From an uncultured Alistipes sp. (GTDB taxonomy: Bacteria > Bacteroidota > Bacteroidia > Bacteroidales > Rikenellaceae), in assembly GCA_910586375.1 (NCBI GenBank), contig CAJUIE010000055.1, positions 1-10,205 on the forward strand: DNA of 10,205 bases. The letters are read 5' to 3'. The position numbers and the translations under genes are program-made. Shown here in pieces: positions 1-4,991 of the stretch. Each line of letters starts with the position of its first letter. The stretch's first letter is position 1. Under the pieces are notes generated by a model. The model ran no database searches. It worked only from the letters and a program-made list of their open reading frames with translations, and was not told the origin of the DNA.

Positions 1-287
1 GTATAGGGGGAGTAGCCGAAGAGGTTGCGCCCGCGCGAGAGGGCCGTAAGTTTCGAGACGTCGCCGATGGCCTTATGGATGGTTTCGAGGCGCGTCCAGG
101 GGTTTTCGCCCAGGTAGCGCATCACCGAGTCGGGCACGGCACCGCCCCAGACTTCCAGGGCATAGAACTTCGCATCTTTGTAATAGGGCAGGCAACGGTC
201 GATCTGCGCCTGGGTCATGCGGGTCGCGAATGACGACTGCTGGCCGTCTCGCAACGTAAGGTCTCTGATTTTGAGTGTTTTGGCCAT
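1..287 (-). CDS. Biotin-dependent carboxyltransferase (oxaloacetate decarboxylase alpha / pyruvate carboxylase subunit B type), 5' part
   Basis: The first 95 codons of a gene that runs off the left edge. Residues 10-17 read LTLRDGQQ, matching the LRDGxQS metal-binding motif of the HMGL-like carboxyltransferase fold, followed by an ATRM segment, EVWGGAVPDSVMRYL and NPWTRLETI, the pattern typical of OadA and pyruvate carboxylase carboxyltransferase domains; a RGRNLFGY segment follows. Members move CO2 between oxaloacetate (or pyruvate) and carboxybiotin in the cytoplasm, often as part of the Na+-pumping oxaloacetate decarboxylase. The ATG at 287 is chosen because the family usually starts a few residues before LRDG and a good promoter lies 57-87 nt upstream. 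No Shine-Dalgarno is visible, as is normal in this phylum. The fragment cannot distinguish OadA, PycB or a methylmalonyl-CoA carboxyltransferase subunit. Confidence 0.9.
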   Translation of the reverse strand, partial: MAKTLKIRDLTLRDGQQSSFATRMTQAQIDRCLPYYKDAKFYALEVWGGAVPDSVMRYLGENPWTRLETIHKAIGDVSKLTALSRGRNLFGYSPY

Positions 288-343
288 ATTCTGTTGTATG
301 GTTTGAGCCTGTATTTCGTTGTTCAGGAATATTTTTCGGCACT

Positions 344-374
344 CAAAGGTAGGCGTTCAGGTCGGATATTCCAA
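344..374 (-). promoter_or_regulatory. Bacteroidota-type promoter for the carboxyltransferase gene
   Basis: On the minus strand TTG (374-372) is followed after 20 nt by TACCTTTG (351-344), an exact match to the TAnnTTTG -7 box with the usual -33 spacing. The predicted start site lies about 50 nt before the ATG at 287. Confidence 0.75.
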
Positions 375-423
375 CTATATGAGGCGCTTTTTTGCAAAAA
401 TGCGTCGCTGGAGTTCTTAAGGC

Positions 424-492
424 GGGCCGCAGCCATCCCCGGGCGGAGGCCCGCAACTTGGGCGTTGCGTTCCGTCCGCTGGCTGCAACCCG
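424..492. repeat. GC-rich palindromic repeat, copy 1
   Basis: A copy of a roughly 60-70 bp intergenic element. The left end carries GGGCCGCAGCC, then CCCCGGGCGGAGGCCCG, and the right end CGCTGGCTGCAACCCG. The left arm can pair with the right arm, with a smaller hairpin (CGGGC...GCCCG) inside. Positions 426-453 are identical over 28 bases to 524-551 in copy 2, and related copies occur more than 7 kb away inside the prophage. Confidence 0.75.
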
Positions 493-521
493 AAAATACA
501 TGTTTCGACCTCTGGTCGATC

Positions 522-584
522 GAGCCGCAGCCATCCCCGGGCGGAGGCCCGACACGTTGTGTCTTGCCCCGCTGGCTCCGGCTC
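522..584. repeat. GC-rich palindromic repeat, copy 2
   Basis: Same element as at 424-492, starting GAGCCGCAGCC and ending GGCTCCGGCTC, so the two ends form an inverted repeat with one mismatch. Its right end comes within two bases of the stop codon of the FISUMP-like fragment. The 300 bp between the carboxyltransferase start and this fragment hold only the promoter and these two repeats. Confidence 0.75.
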
Positions 585-585
585 T

Positions 586-806
586 TCATTCCTGCACGCA
601 GCGAACGGGGAAACCGTACGCACGGCTGTCGCCGCTCTCAGGGTGTACGTTGGTACTGAAGAAGATCAGGAGCGACCCGTGCACACCCCACGCCGCGTTA
701 GTCGAACTGCTCCAGGCGCCGCCGTATGCGCCCACATTGTACAGGCCGCCGGTATCGCTGGTGCGGCGCCCCGAAGCGGGGTAGAAGTCGCTATCGCTGG
801 CCAGAC
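586..806 (-). pseudogene. Orphan C-terminal fragment of a FISUMP/fimbrillin-like surface protein
   Basis: One minus-strand frame, ending at TGA 588-586, encodes about 70 residues that include DSDFYPASGRR, GGLYNVGAYGGAWSSS and RAYGFPVRCVQE. This is the characteristic C-terminus of FISUMP (Fibrobacter succinogenes major paralogous) and fimbrillin-associated surface proteins of Bacteroidota: Pro-Ala-Ser-Gly, then Leu-Tyr-Asn-Val-Gly, Trp-Ser-Ser-Ser, and an AYGFxVRCVQ end. There is no start codon in a sensible position; the frame runs into the terminator of the upstream ion-channel gene and meets a stop there. The N-terminal part is absent, so this is a remnant or a silent 3' cassette. The same fold is used as the variable C-terminal domain of some diversity-generating retroelement targets, but no reverse transcriptase or template repeat is visible here. 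Confidence 0.65.
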
Positions 807-843
807 AAAAAAAAGACCGATTCTACTGATCGGCCTCTTTTTT
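807..843 (-). terminator. Bidirectional rho-independent terminator of the ion-channel gene
   Basis: A 15-bp stem (807-821 with 829-843, two G-U pairs) with a 7-nt loop and long A/T runs on either side. It overlaps the TAG stop (825-823) of the channel gene, and the A8 run at 807-814 gives a U-tract on the minus strand. Confidence 0.8.
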
Positions 844-1503
844 ATGGGTGTACTCCTGCAAGACGTAAGTCGTGAAGATCGGAAAGAACATCATGCCCAG
901 AGAGGGCAGCAATACGCACGTGACCTTGCCCACAGCCGTGACCGGAAAAATCGCAGCCCCGACGGTCGTAACATTCATCCAGGCCCACCAAAGAGCATTG
1001 CCAAAGCCGTCGAGCTTGTCGTTGACCGGCTGCTCGTAGTCATAAAAGACCAGAGCAGAAATATAGGTAAAAACAACAACCGTAAAGACATAAGCGGCCA
1101 GCAGACGCCGCATACGGGTGCCCTCCACAAGCCAGCGCACAATGATCACCATAGCCAGAAAGGCACGCAGCAGCGGCAGCAGCCCTACGATCATGCCCCA
1201 GTCATGGGTCAGATGTCCGCCCGACCAATGGATGATGTTAAGCCACGGAATCGAAATCAGCAAGTAGAACAGATGCCGTCCGAAAAAGCGGCCCCGCTGT
1301 TCCGAAGCGGCCCAGCGGACAAAAAAATCGCACAGAAAAATGATGCAGACGACCAACTGAACAAGCAGATAAGGCCGCGAAAAATGGGTGTGGTCGCCGC
1401 CGATGATCTCCACCGAGAGGGCCACCAAAAGCGCTATGCCGGCCAGAACGGTCAAGATTTCCAGCAGGTTGCGACGGGCAGGTGCGGTTGTTGCGTGAGC
1501 CAT
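823..1503 (-). CDS. Potassium-channel-family ion transporter with non-canonical selectivity filter
   Basis: A 226-residue integral membrane protein laid out like a small voltage-gated ion channel. Hydrophobic segments are at about 13-34, 44-63, 77-92, 103-122, 136-154 and 191-214, consistent with S1-S6. A pore-loop-like stretch WWAWMNVTTVGAAIFPVT lies at 172-189, between S5 and S6. The filter position reads T-V-G-A-A where K+ channels have T-V-G-Y-G, so K+ selectivity should not be assumed. The S4 region has few regularly spaced arginines (R113, R123, R130, R132, R133), so voltage gating is also uncertain. The start is ATG 1503; no convincing promoter was found upstream. The gene is divergent from the tRNA gene. 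The family assignment is firm, the transported ion is unknown. Confidence 0.85.
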   Translation of the reverse strand: MAHATTAPARRNLLEILTVLAGIALLVALSVEIIGGDHTHFSRPYLLVQLVVCIIFLCDFFVRWAASEQRGRFFGRHLFYLLISIPWLNIIHWSGGHLTHDWGMIVGLLPLLRAFLAMVIIVRWLVEGTRMRRLLAAYVFTVVVFTYISALVFYDYEQPVNDKLDGFGNALWWAWMNVTTVGAAIFPVTAVGKVTCVLLPSLGMMFFPIFTTYVLQEYTHKKEADQ

Positions 1504-1643
1504 GCAAGAATATCGTTAGAGAATTTCACGCTCCCCCTACACTCAAATTCGGTGCCAGCCCTCCCGCACGTCCTCCCGGAGCCAAAAACCGGCACTGCCC
1601 AAATCGATTTTCAACCTCCGGACACGCTTTTTCCGAAAAAGAT

Positions 1644-1674
1644 TTTGCACAAAAGAAAAATTACATTACCTTTG
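1644..1674 (+). promoter_or_regulatory. Promoter of the tRNA gene
   Basis: TTTG (1644-1647), 19 nt, TACCTTTG (1667-1674): an exact match to the Bacteroidota housekeeping promoter. It lies 80 nt upstream of the mature tRNA 5' end, so the primary transcript would include the 16-bp tandem repeat. Confidence 0.8.
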
Positions 1675-1701
1675 CACTCGCTCCCGACAAATGGCAGGGG
1701 G

Positions 1702-1757
1702 CATATGGCGAAGGAGGCATATGACGAAGGAGGCATATGACGAAGGAGGCATATGGC
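1702..1757 (+). repeat. 16-bp tandem repeat in the tRNA leader
   Basis: CATATG recurs at 1702, 1718, 1734 and 1750, an exact 16-bp period; the intervening bases are GCGAAGGAGG once and ACGAAGGAGG twice. The last CATATG ends on base 1755, the first base of the tRNA. Each unit contains AAGGAGG followed by ATG, resembling a perfect ribosome-binding site and start codon, although this phylum rarely uses Shine-Dalgarno sites. Confidence 0.9.
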
Positions 1758-1828
1758 GGGATAGCTCAGCTGGTCAGAGCGCATGATTCATAATCATGAG
1801 GTCGAGAGTTCAAGTCTCTCTCCCGCTA
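1755..1828 (+). tRNA. tRNA with CAU anticodon (elongator Met, possibly Ile2)
   Basis: A complete cloverleaf: acceptor GGCGGGA (1755-1761) with TCCCGCT (1821-1827, one G-U at the end); D-arm GCTC...GAGC; anticodon stem CATGA/TCATG with loop TTCATAA, giving CAU; T-arm GAGAG/CTCTC with loop TTCAAGT; discriminator A1828. The CCA is not fully encoded. The anticodon stem lacks the three G-C pairs of initiator tRNA. Elongator methionine and lysidine-modified isoleucine tRNA share this anticodon and cannot be separated by eye. Confidence 0.95.
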
Positions 1829-1830
1829 CC
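1790..1830. other. Probable prophage attachment site (attL) in the tRNA 3' half
   Basis: An integrase gene begins about 150 bp after the tRNA and phage genes follow, the classic arrangement for integration into a tRNA 3' end. The core sequence cannot be delimited because the other end (attR) lies outside this window; limits given are approximate. Confidence 0.45.
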
Positions 1831-1839
1831 TGAAAATCA

Positions 1840-1869
1840 AGCACTTACAACGTTGTAGGTGCTTTTTTT
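1840..1869 (+). terminator. tRNA transcript terminator
   Basis: A 12-bp inverted repeat AGCACTTACAAC / GTTGTAGGTGCT (1840-1863, one G-U pair, tight loop) runs into seven Ts (1863-1869). It lies directly after the tRNA and before the integrase promoter. Confidence 0.85.
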
Positions 1870-1880
1870 GTGCCGAAATG

Positions 1881-1911
1881 TTGACTAATCGGGAAAAATA
1901 GACCACCTTTG
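1881..1911 (+). promoter_or_regulatory. Integrase promoter
   Basis: TTG (1881-1883), 20 nt, CACCTTTG (1904-1911), one mismatch from TAnnTTTG. This box covers position 1909, the furthest upstream in-frame start (TTG), and so rules that start out. Confidence 0.6.
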
Positions 1912-1980
1912 TGTGGCATTGGGACGATATTGGATCGCTCTGTAATGTCCCCCACCACGCGCAAAAAACTTGCACACGAC

Positions 1981-3183
1981 ATGGCGACTCTCTCCCTCCG
2001 TCTGGATCGCCGCAGGGCCAAAGCCCGCGGTCTCTACCCCATTCAATTTCTCCTCTCCCACAAAAGCAGCGTGACCACCATCGGCACCGGCATAGCCATA
2101 CGGCCCGAACACTGGAACGGACAGATCAACAAGGCCGTCGTGCCCAAATGCCCCAACGCCCGGGCGATAAACCTCATCCTCGAGGAGCTCTACTTCAAAT
2201 ACAGCAACGCCCTGCGCAAGCTGGAAATCAACGACCAGATTGCCGGCAAAGGCGTCACGGAAATCAGGCGTATGCTTCTCGGCCCCCAGACGAAGGAGCC
2301 CCGCGAGTTAATGACCGACTACTTCCGGCGCTTTGCAGCTACCCGCCGCACCGACAGCAGTCAGGCATCCTACCTCTACACCCTGAAGGTCCTCCGCGAG
2401 TTTGGCGGCAACGACATACCCTTCGACACCGTGGATGCCGGCTGGCTCAAAGCGCTCGACACCCACCTTGCCGAACAACATCTGAGCGTCAACACCCGGG
2501 CCATCCATTTCCGCAACATACGCGCGGTAATCAACGGTGCCATCGACGAAAAACTACTGGGGCTCGATGCCTACCCCTTCCGCAAGTTCAAGATCGCAAC
2601 CGCCCACAAGGAAAAAGAGGCTCTCAGCCGCGAACAACTGCTCCGGGTAATGGCATACAGCACGCCCAATCCGCTCCTGCAGGTCGCCCGGGATATGTTC
2701 ATGCTCTCCTTCTACCTGTGCGGCATGAACCTCATCGACCTTTTTCTGCTGGAGCGTCTGCACAACGGCCGCGCCCACTTCGTCCGCACGAAAACCGCGG
2801 GCCGGAATCCCAGTCCCGTTTCGCTGCTCGTGCAGCCCGAGGCTGCCGCGATCATCGCCCGCTACGCCGGGCAGGAGCACGTGCTCCGGTTTGCCGAAGA
2901 GCACATGGCCTACTCCACCTTCCTCAACCGCATTCAAAAAGCCATGCGGGCCATTGCCGCGGAGCTCGGAATCGAAGCAATGACCTTCTACACCGCCCGC
3001 CACACCTGGGCAACGATGGCCGACAGAATCGGGATTTCCGAAAAAGAGATTACCAAAGCCCTCGGACATGCCGACCGTTCGATCGCCGCAAGGTACTACA
3101 TCGCCTACGACTGGACAAAGGTCGACCGGGCCAATCGTCAGGTAATCGATTACCTCCTCGAAAAAGAGTCTCCAAACCGCTGA
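1981..3183 (+). CDS. Tyrosine recombinase / phage integrase (SAM-like domain family)
   Basis: A 400-residue integrase catalysing site-specific integration and excision of the prophage, presumably at the adjacent tRNA. An N-terminal arm-binding segment (MATLSLRLDRRRAKARGLYPI, split here as residues 1-10 and 11-21) is followed by a core-binding SAM-like domain at about 110-200 and the catalytic domain at 210-385. Visible catalytic features: K271 in RTKT, the ARHTWAT box (R340, H341), LGHA (H363) and the tyrosine pair Y372/Y373 as nucleophile. The usual first catalytic arginine (GLR) is not seen; the equivalent segment reads SFYLCGMNLIDL. ATG 1981 is chosen because relatives begin MAT(I/L) there; ATG 1945 is possible. 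The gene is GC-rich like the tail genes and unlike the AT-rich cargo next to it. Confidence 0.92.
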   Translation: MATLSLRLDRRRAKARGLYPIQFLLSHKSSVTTIGTGIAIRPEHWNGQINKAVVPKCPNARAINLILEELYFKYSNALRKLEINDQIAGKGVTEIRRMLLGPQTKEPRELMTDYFRRFAATRRTDSSQASYLYTLKVLREFGGNDIPFDTVDAGWLKALDTHLAEQHLSVNTRAIHFRNIRAVINGAIDEKLLGLDAYPFRKFKIATAHKEKEALSREQLLRVMAYSTPNPLLQVARDMFMLSFYLCGMNLIDLFLLERLHNGRAHFVRTKTAGRNPSPVSLLVQPEAAAIIARYAGQEHVLRFAEEHMAYSTFLNRIQKAMRAIAAELGIEAMTFYTARHTWATMADRIGISEKEITKALGHADRSIAARYYIAYDWTKVDRANRQVIDYLLEKESPNR

Positions 3184-3248
3184 CCGCCCCCTCTCCCCCC
3201 CTCCCCCGCACGCAGACATCCAAACCTCCAACAACGCGCAACAGGAAG

Positions 3249-3339
3249 AGGCGCAGGAGCGCCTGCCCCGACAACAAACAACCCCGACCTCCTGAAAGGC
3301 CGGGGCGTTGTGGTGTCCCCGCAAGGCTCGGGCGGGGAC
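3249..3339. terminator. Cluster of three hairpins between convergent genes
   Basis: In the 188 bp between the integrase stop and the small DUF5053-like gene there are three hairpins. They are AGGCGC-AGGA-GCGCCT (3249-3264), CCCCGACCT/AGGCCGGGG (3282-3305, one mismatch, extendable by ACAA/TTGT), and GTCCCCGC/GCGGGGAC (3315-3339). None has a strong T-run, but their place between converging genes suggests bidirectional termination. No gene is seen in this stretch. Confidence 0.5.
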
Positions 3340-3346
3340 TGCAATC

Positions 3347-3592
3347 AAAAAGATATGGAACTAACAGAGCCTTATAGCGAATCCGCTACCCGTCTTATTC
3401 GGTCGGCCAGGTCGCACAGAGCGCCCTTGAACTGCGCCAGCTCGGCGTCAGTCAGCGAGACAGGTTTCCCGTTGCCGTCGATGCCTCGCAGCTTATTGTA
3501 GAGCCACGACGGCGATTTGCCAAAATATTTGTCTGAGTACTTGATAAGCATCCCGTAGTATTAAGGTAATTGATCAAGTTCCATATCCTTTT
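3347..3592. repeat. 16-bp inverted repeats flanking the DUF5053-like gene
   Basis: AAAAAGATATGGAACT at 3347-3362 and AGTTCCATATCCTTTT at 3577-3592 are inverted copies matching at 15 of 16 positions, 214 bp apart. The right arm overlaps the last codons and stop of the ART-like gene; the left arm lies in the gene-free region by the hairpins. Confidence 0.75.
3372..3551 (-). CDS. Small DUF5053-like phage protein
   Basis: A 59-residue ORF, ATG 3551 to TAA 3374-3372. It reads YFGKSPSWLYNKL at 9-21, then NGKPVSL and TDAELAQFKGALCDLADRI. This matches the layout of small Bacteroidota phage proteins of the DUF5053 type: YF-K-S-x-SWLY-x-(R/K), then NGKP, then an amphipathic helix beginning T-(D/E)-x-EL. 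The function of that family is not known; the first part resembles a small helical DNA-binding segment, which is speculation. An in-frame TAA four codons upstream (3563-3561) fixes the start. The gene lies 22 nt after the ART-like gene on the same strand and could share its transcript, and sits between inverted repeats. Confidence 0.7.
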   Translation of the reverse strand: MLIKYSDKYFGKSPSWLYNKLRGIDGNGKPVSLTDAELAQFKGALCDLADRIRRVADSL

Positions 3593-4134
3593 ACATATGC
3601 TTCTGGATGGACAATTTTATAACCAGACAACTGAAGCGCATTTTTCGAATAAAAACAGATTTGGATAGGTGGGCACAGGTCTAAAAATGCAGCATGTCGA
3701 GCATGGAATTTTATAGTATCTGTATATTTTGACGGCAGGCGTCTGCTTCCAGTACCAGATACCCGAGTTGCCTCGAATGGAAATTTTCCGATCCGACGAA
3801 GATACTCTATAACTCGAGCAACCATCGTCTGGCCCTCTTTATAGAGACCTTTTTCTGCCATTATTTTGATAACCTCTCGAAATAGGTTTAAATGCTCCGG
3901 ATTGTCCACTAAATCCAAACATTTTTCGTCTCTGATATAAGTTGCTTGGCAAATTACGTAATTGGTTTTGAGACTCTCTTTTCCCCACCAATGAGCGTTG
4001 TCGATGAAATACTCCCAAAAATAATATCCTTCTCCTAACCATGCACTCCTCCTATTGCAGAAGAAAGGGCCGTCGGCTTCAATTCGATCTGGATTTCCCC
4101 TATCAGTGAGCGTTTGGTATACCGTTACTTCCAT
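3574..4134 (-). CDS. ADP-ribosyltransferase-like protein, candidate toxin of a chaperone-linked module
   Basis: A 186-residue soluble protein with four segments in the order found in small ART-fold (DUF3990-like) proteins. These are VYQTL at 5-9 (place of YHGT/YHGS), AWLGEGYYFW at 31-40 followed by NAHWWG (place of GKGFYLT...A..WA), CLDLVD at 72-77, and PPIQICFYSKNAL at 155-167 (compare DQ(I/Y)VF.T.KAL). The third motif carries Gln rather than the classical Glu, as in DUF3990-type proteins. The likely role, by analogy, is transfer of ADP-ribose from NAD+ to a nucleic acid or protein target. It is the last gene of an AT-rich operon, 10 nt after the SecB-like gene. Family membership is inferred from motif order only; an enzyme unrelated to ARTs is possible. 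Confidence 0.5.
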   Translation of the reverse strand: MEVTVYQTLTDRGNPDRIEADGPFFCNRRSAWLGEGYYFWEYFIDNAHWWGKESLKTNYVICQATYIRDEKCLDLVDNPEHLNLFREVIKIMAEKGLYKEGQTMVARVIEYLRRIGKFPFEATRVSGTGSRRLPSKYTDTIKFHARHAAFLDLCPPIQICFYSKNALQLSGYKIVHPEAYVKGYGT

Positions 4135-4144
4135 CGGTATGATA

Positions 4145-4555
4145 TTACTCGATAACGGTATTCTGTTTCAGCATCGGACCTAAACTTGCCAAATTGAGCG
4201 TGGGTAGAATGATGCCCGGAATGTTAGCTTGTGTAGTTATCATGCTGACGTATCCGCGTACATAGGGGAACAGAATGGCAATGCTGTTGATGTAGAAAAA
4301 TTCCGGTATTTCATCCGCATTATGAATGTCGTTGATGTGGAATATTCCCCGGCATTGTATTTCTACGAGAGGTTGTTCGAATTCATCGTTTGTTACTTGC
4401 ACGATGAATGTCAGTTCGTAGTTCGATTCTGCACTCTCGAAAAAACCTTTGACATCGAATGATAAATCAAGTTTGTTATCCGAAGGTTTATTCTCCAAAT
4501 TAATATTTACCTTGTCGAAGTAATAATTAGTGATGGAGAATGCTGCTTTAGGCAT
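4145..4555 (-). CDS. SecB-like chaperone
   Basis: A 136-residue protein with a SecB-type layout: FSITNYYFDKVNI at 6-18, alternating hydrophobic strands (LDLSFDVKGFF, YELTFIVQVT, LVEIQCRGIFHI), and the diagnostic C-terminal helix region IAILFPYVRGYVSMITTQANIPGIILPTLNL at about 92-122. This corresponds to the LFPYxRxxIS...GFPPLxLxPxNF region of SecB. It holds non-native polypeptide in the cytoplasm. Placed between a small aromatic-tailed protein and an ART-like protein, it is probably a dedicated antitoxin chaperone, not the export SecB. ATG 4555 overlaps the upstream stop by 8 nt (ATGCCTAA), implying translational coupling; ATG 4567 is an alternative giving four more residues. Confidence 0.75.
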   Translation of the reverse strand: MPKAAFSITNYYFDKVNINLENKPSDNKLDLSFDVKGFFESAESNYELTFIVQVTNDEFEQPLVEIQCRGIFHINDIHNADEIPEFFYINSIAILFPYVRGYVSMITTQANIPGIILPTLNLASLGPMLKQNTVIE

Positions 4556-4823
4556 ATTGCATTGCATAATGATAGTGGTTTGAAATGATAAAAAAACCCG
4601 AAGTTTCCTCCGGGTTAAAACATGTTCCTATATTATTGAGAGGACTGTTTCTTGTTTGTGATCGTGTCTGATAATTATAGCAATACGGTTCCGTCCCCGA
4701 AAGAAGTTCTTCAACGGTTATGCCGACATCGTCGTATTCGGCTGTCGCCTCCCAATCTTTCAAGATTTCGTCTTTCGTGTGAGTGGCGAAATACGTTCGT
4801 AATTCAGCTAAAAGACTATTCAT
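4548..4823 (-). CDS. Small protein with aromatic-rich tail, candidate chaperone-dependent antitoxin
   Basis: A 91-residue protein. The first 43 residues look folded and helical: MNSLLAELRTYF, then DEILKDWEATAEYDDVG and ITVEELL, a pattern I associate with short Bacteroidota proteins of unknown function. From residue 44 the sequence becomes polar and probably disordered, dotted with aromatics (PYCYNY, CF, GFF, NHYHYAMQY). Such a tail resembles the chaperone-addiction (ChAD) extension of TAC antitoxins, which SecB-like chaperones bind. This is inference from composition and context. No helix-turn-helix is apparent. The start is ATG 4823 because a perfect promoter occupies 4844-4875; the frame continues upstream to 4910 but that part would not be transcribed. 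A terminator-like hairpin lies within its last codons. Confidence 0.6.
   Translation of the reverse strand: MNSLLAELRTYFATHTKDEILKDWEATAEYDDVGITVEELLSGTEPYCYNYQTRSQTRNSPLNNIGTCFNPEETSGFFIISNHYHYAMQYA
4590..4616 (-). terminator. Terminator-like hairpin inside the antitoxin candidate
   Basis: On the minus strand AACCCG (4616-4611) and CGGGTT (4600-4595) enclose a 10-nt loop and run into seven Ts (4596-4590). It lies about 35 nt before the SecB-like start, so readthrough would set how much chaperone and toxin is made relative to the first gene. Confidence 0.6.
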
Positions 4824-4843
4824 AATTACCATGTTATTGCGTG

Positions 4844-4875
4844 CAAATATATGCAAATAAAATTCCAAATCCAAA
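4844..4875 (-). promoter_or_regulatory. Promoter of the chaperone-linked operon
   Basis: TTTG (4875-4872), 20 nt, TATATTTG (4851-4844) on the minus strand, an exact consensus match. The expected start site is only about 10-15 nt before ATG 4823, leaving a very short leader. Confidence 0.8.
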
Positions 4876-4905
4876 TATCGGAAATGATTTTTCGTATATA
4901 CATCT

Positions 4906-4925
4906 GACATATAAAATTTTATGTC
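4906..4925. promoter_or_regulatory. Operator-like palindrome upstream of the operon
   Basis: GACATA (4906-4911) and TATGTC (4920-4925) form an inverted repeat around an AT-only centre, 30 bp upstream of the -33 box. It could be a regulator-binding site; no regulator is identified. Confidence 0.3.
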
Positions 4926-4991
4926 GTAAATTTTACATAGTGCTTATAATGGCGAAACGCCTTGCAGGCCCTCCAGAAAGCCACCTCCACG

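Noticed and set aside
586..806. Diversity-generating retroelement
   Set aside because: Only a domain type compatible with a variable region is present; no reverse transcriptase, accessory gene or template repeat is visible in the window.
1504..1643. Minus-strand promoter for the ion-channel gene
   Set aside because: The best -7 candidates (CGAATTTG, TCGATTTG) have two or one mismatches and no TTG at proper spacing.
559..1740. 393-codon open frame on the plus strand
   Set aside because: It lies antisense to the ion-channel gene and the FISUMP-like fragment and has a low-complexity, Gln/Arg/Lys-rich composition; the channel frame has clear membrane segments and pore motif.
1705..1740. Eleven-codon minigene (MAKEAYDEGGI) in the tRNA leader
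   Set aside because: It arises from the tandem repeat and the 16-bp period does not keep frame; no evidence of selection for a peptide.
1702..1757. Short CRISPR-like array
   Set aside because: Units are contiguous 16-bp repeats without spacers.
1911..3377. 488-codon plus-strand frame overlapping the integrase
   Set aside because: Frame-shifted shadow in GC-rich DNA, rich in Pro/Arg/His/Gln; the integrase motifs are in the other frame.
4824..4910. N-terminal extension of the antitoxin candidate
   Set aside because: A perfect promoter sits within this stretch, so the upstream ATG would precede the transcription start.
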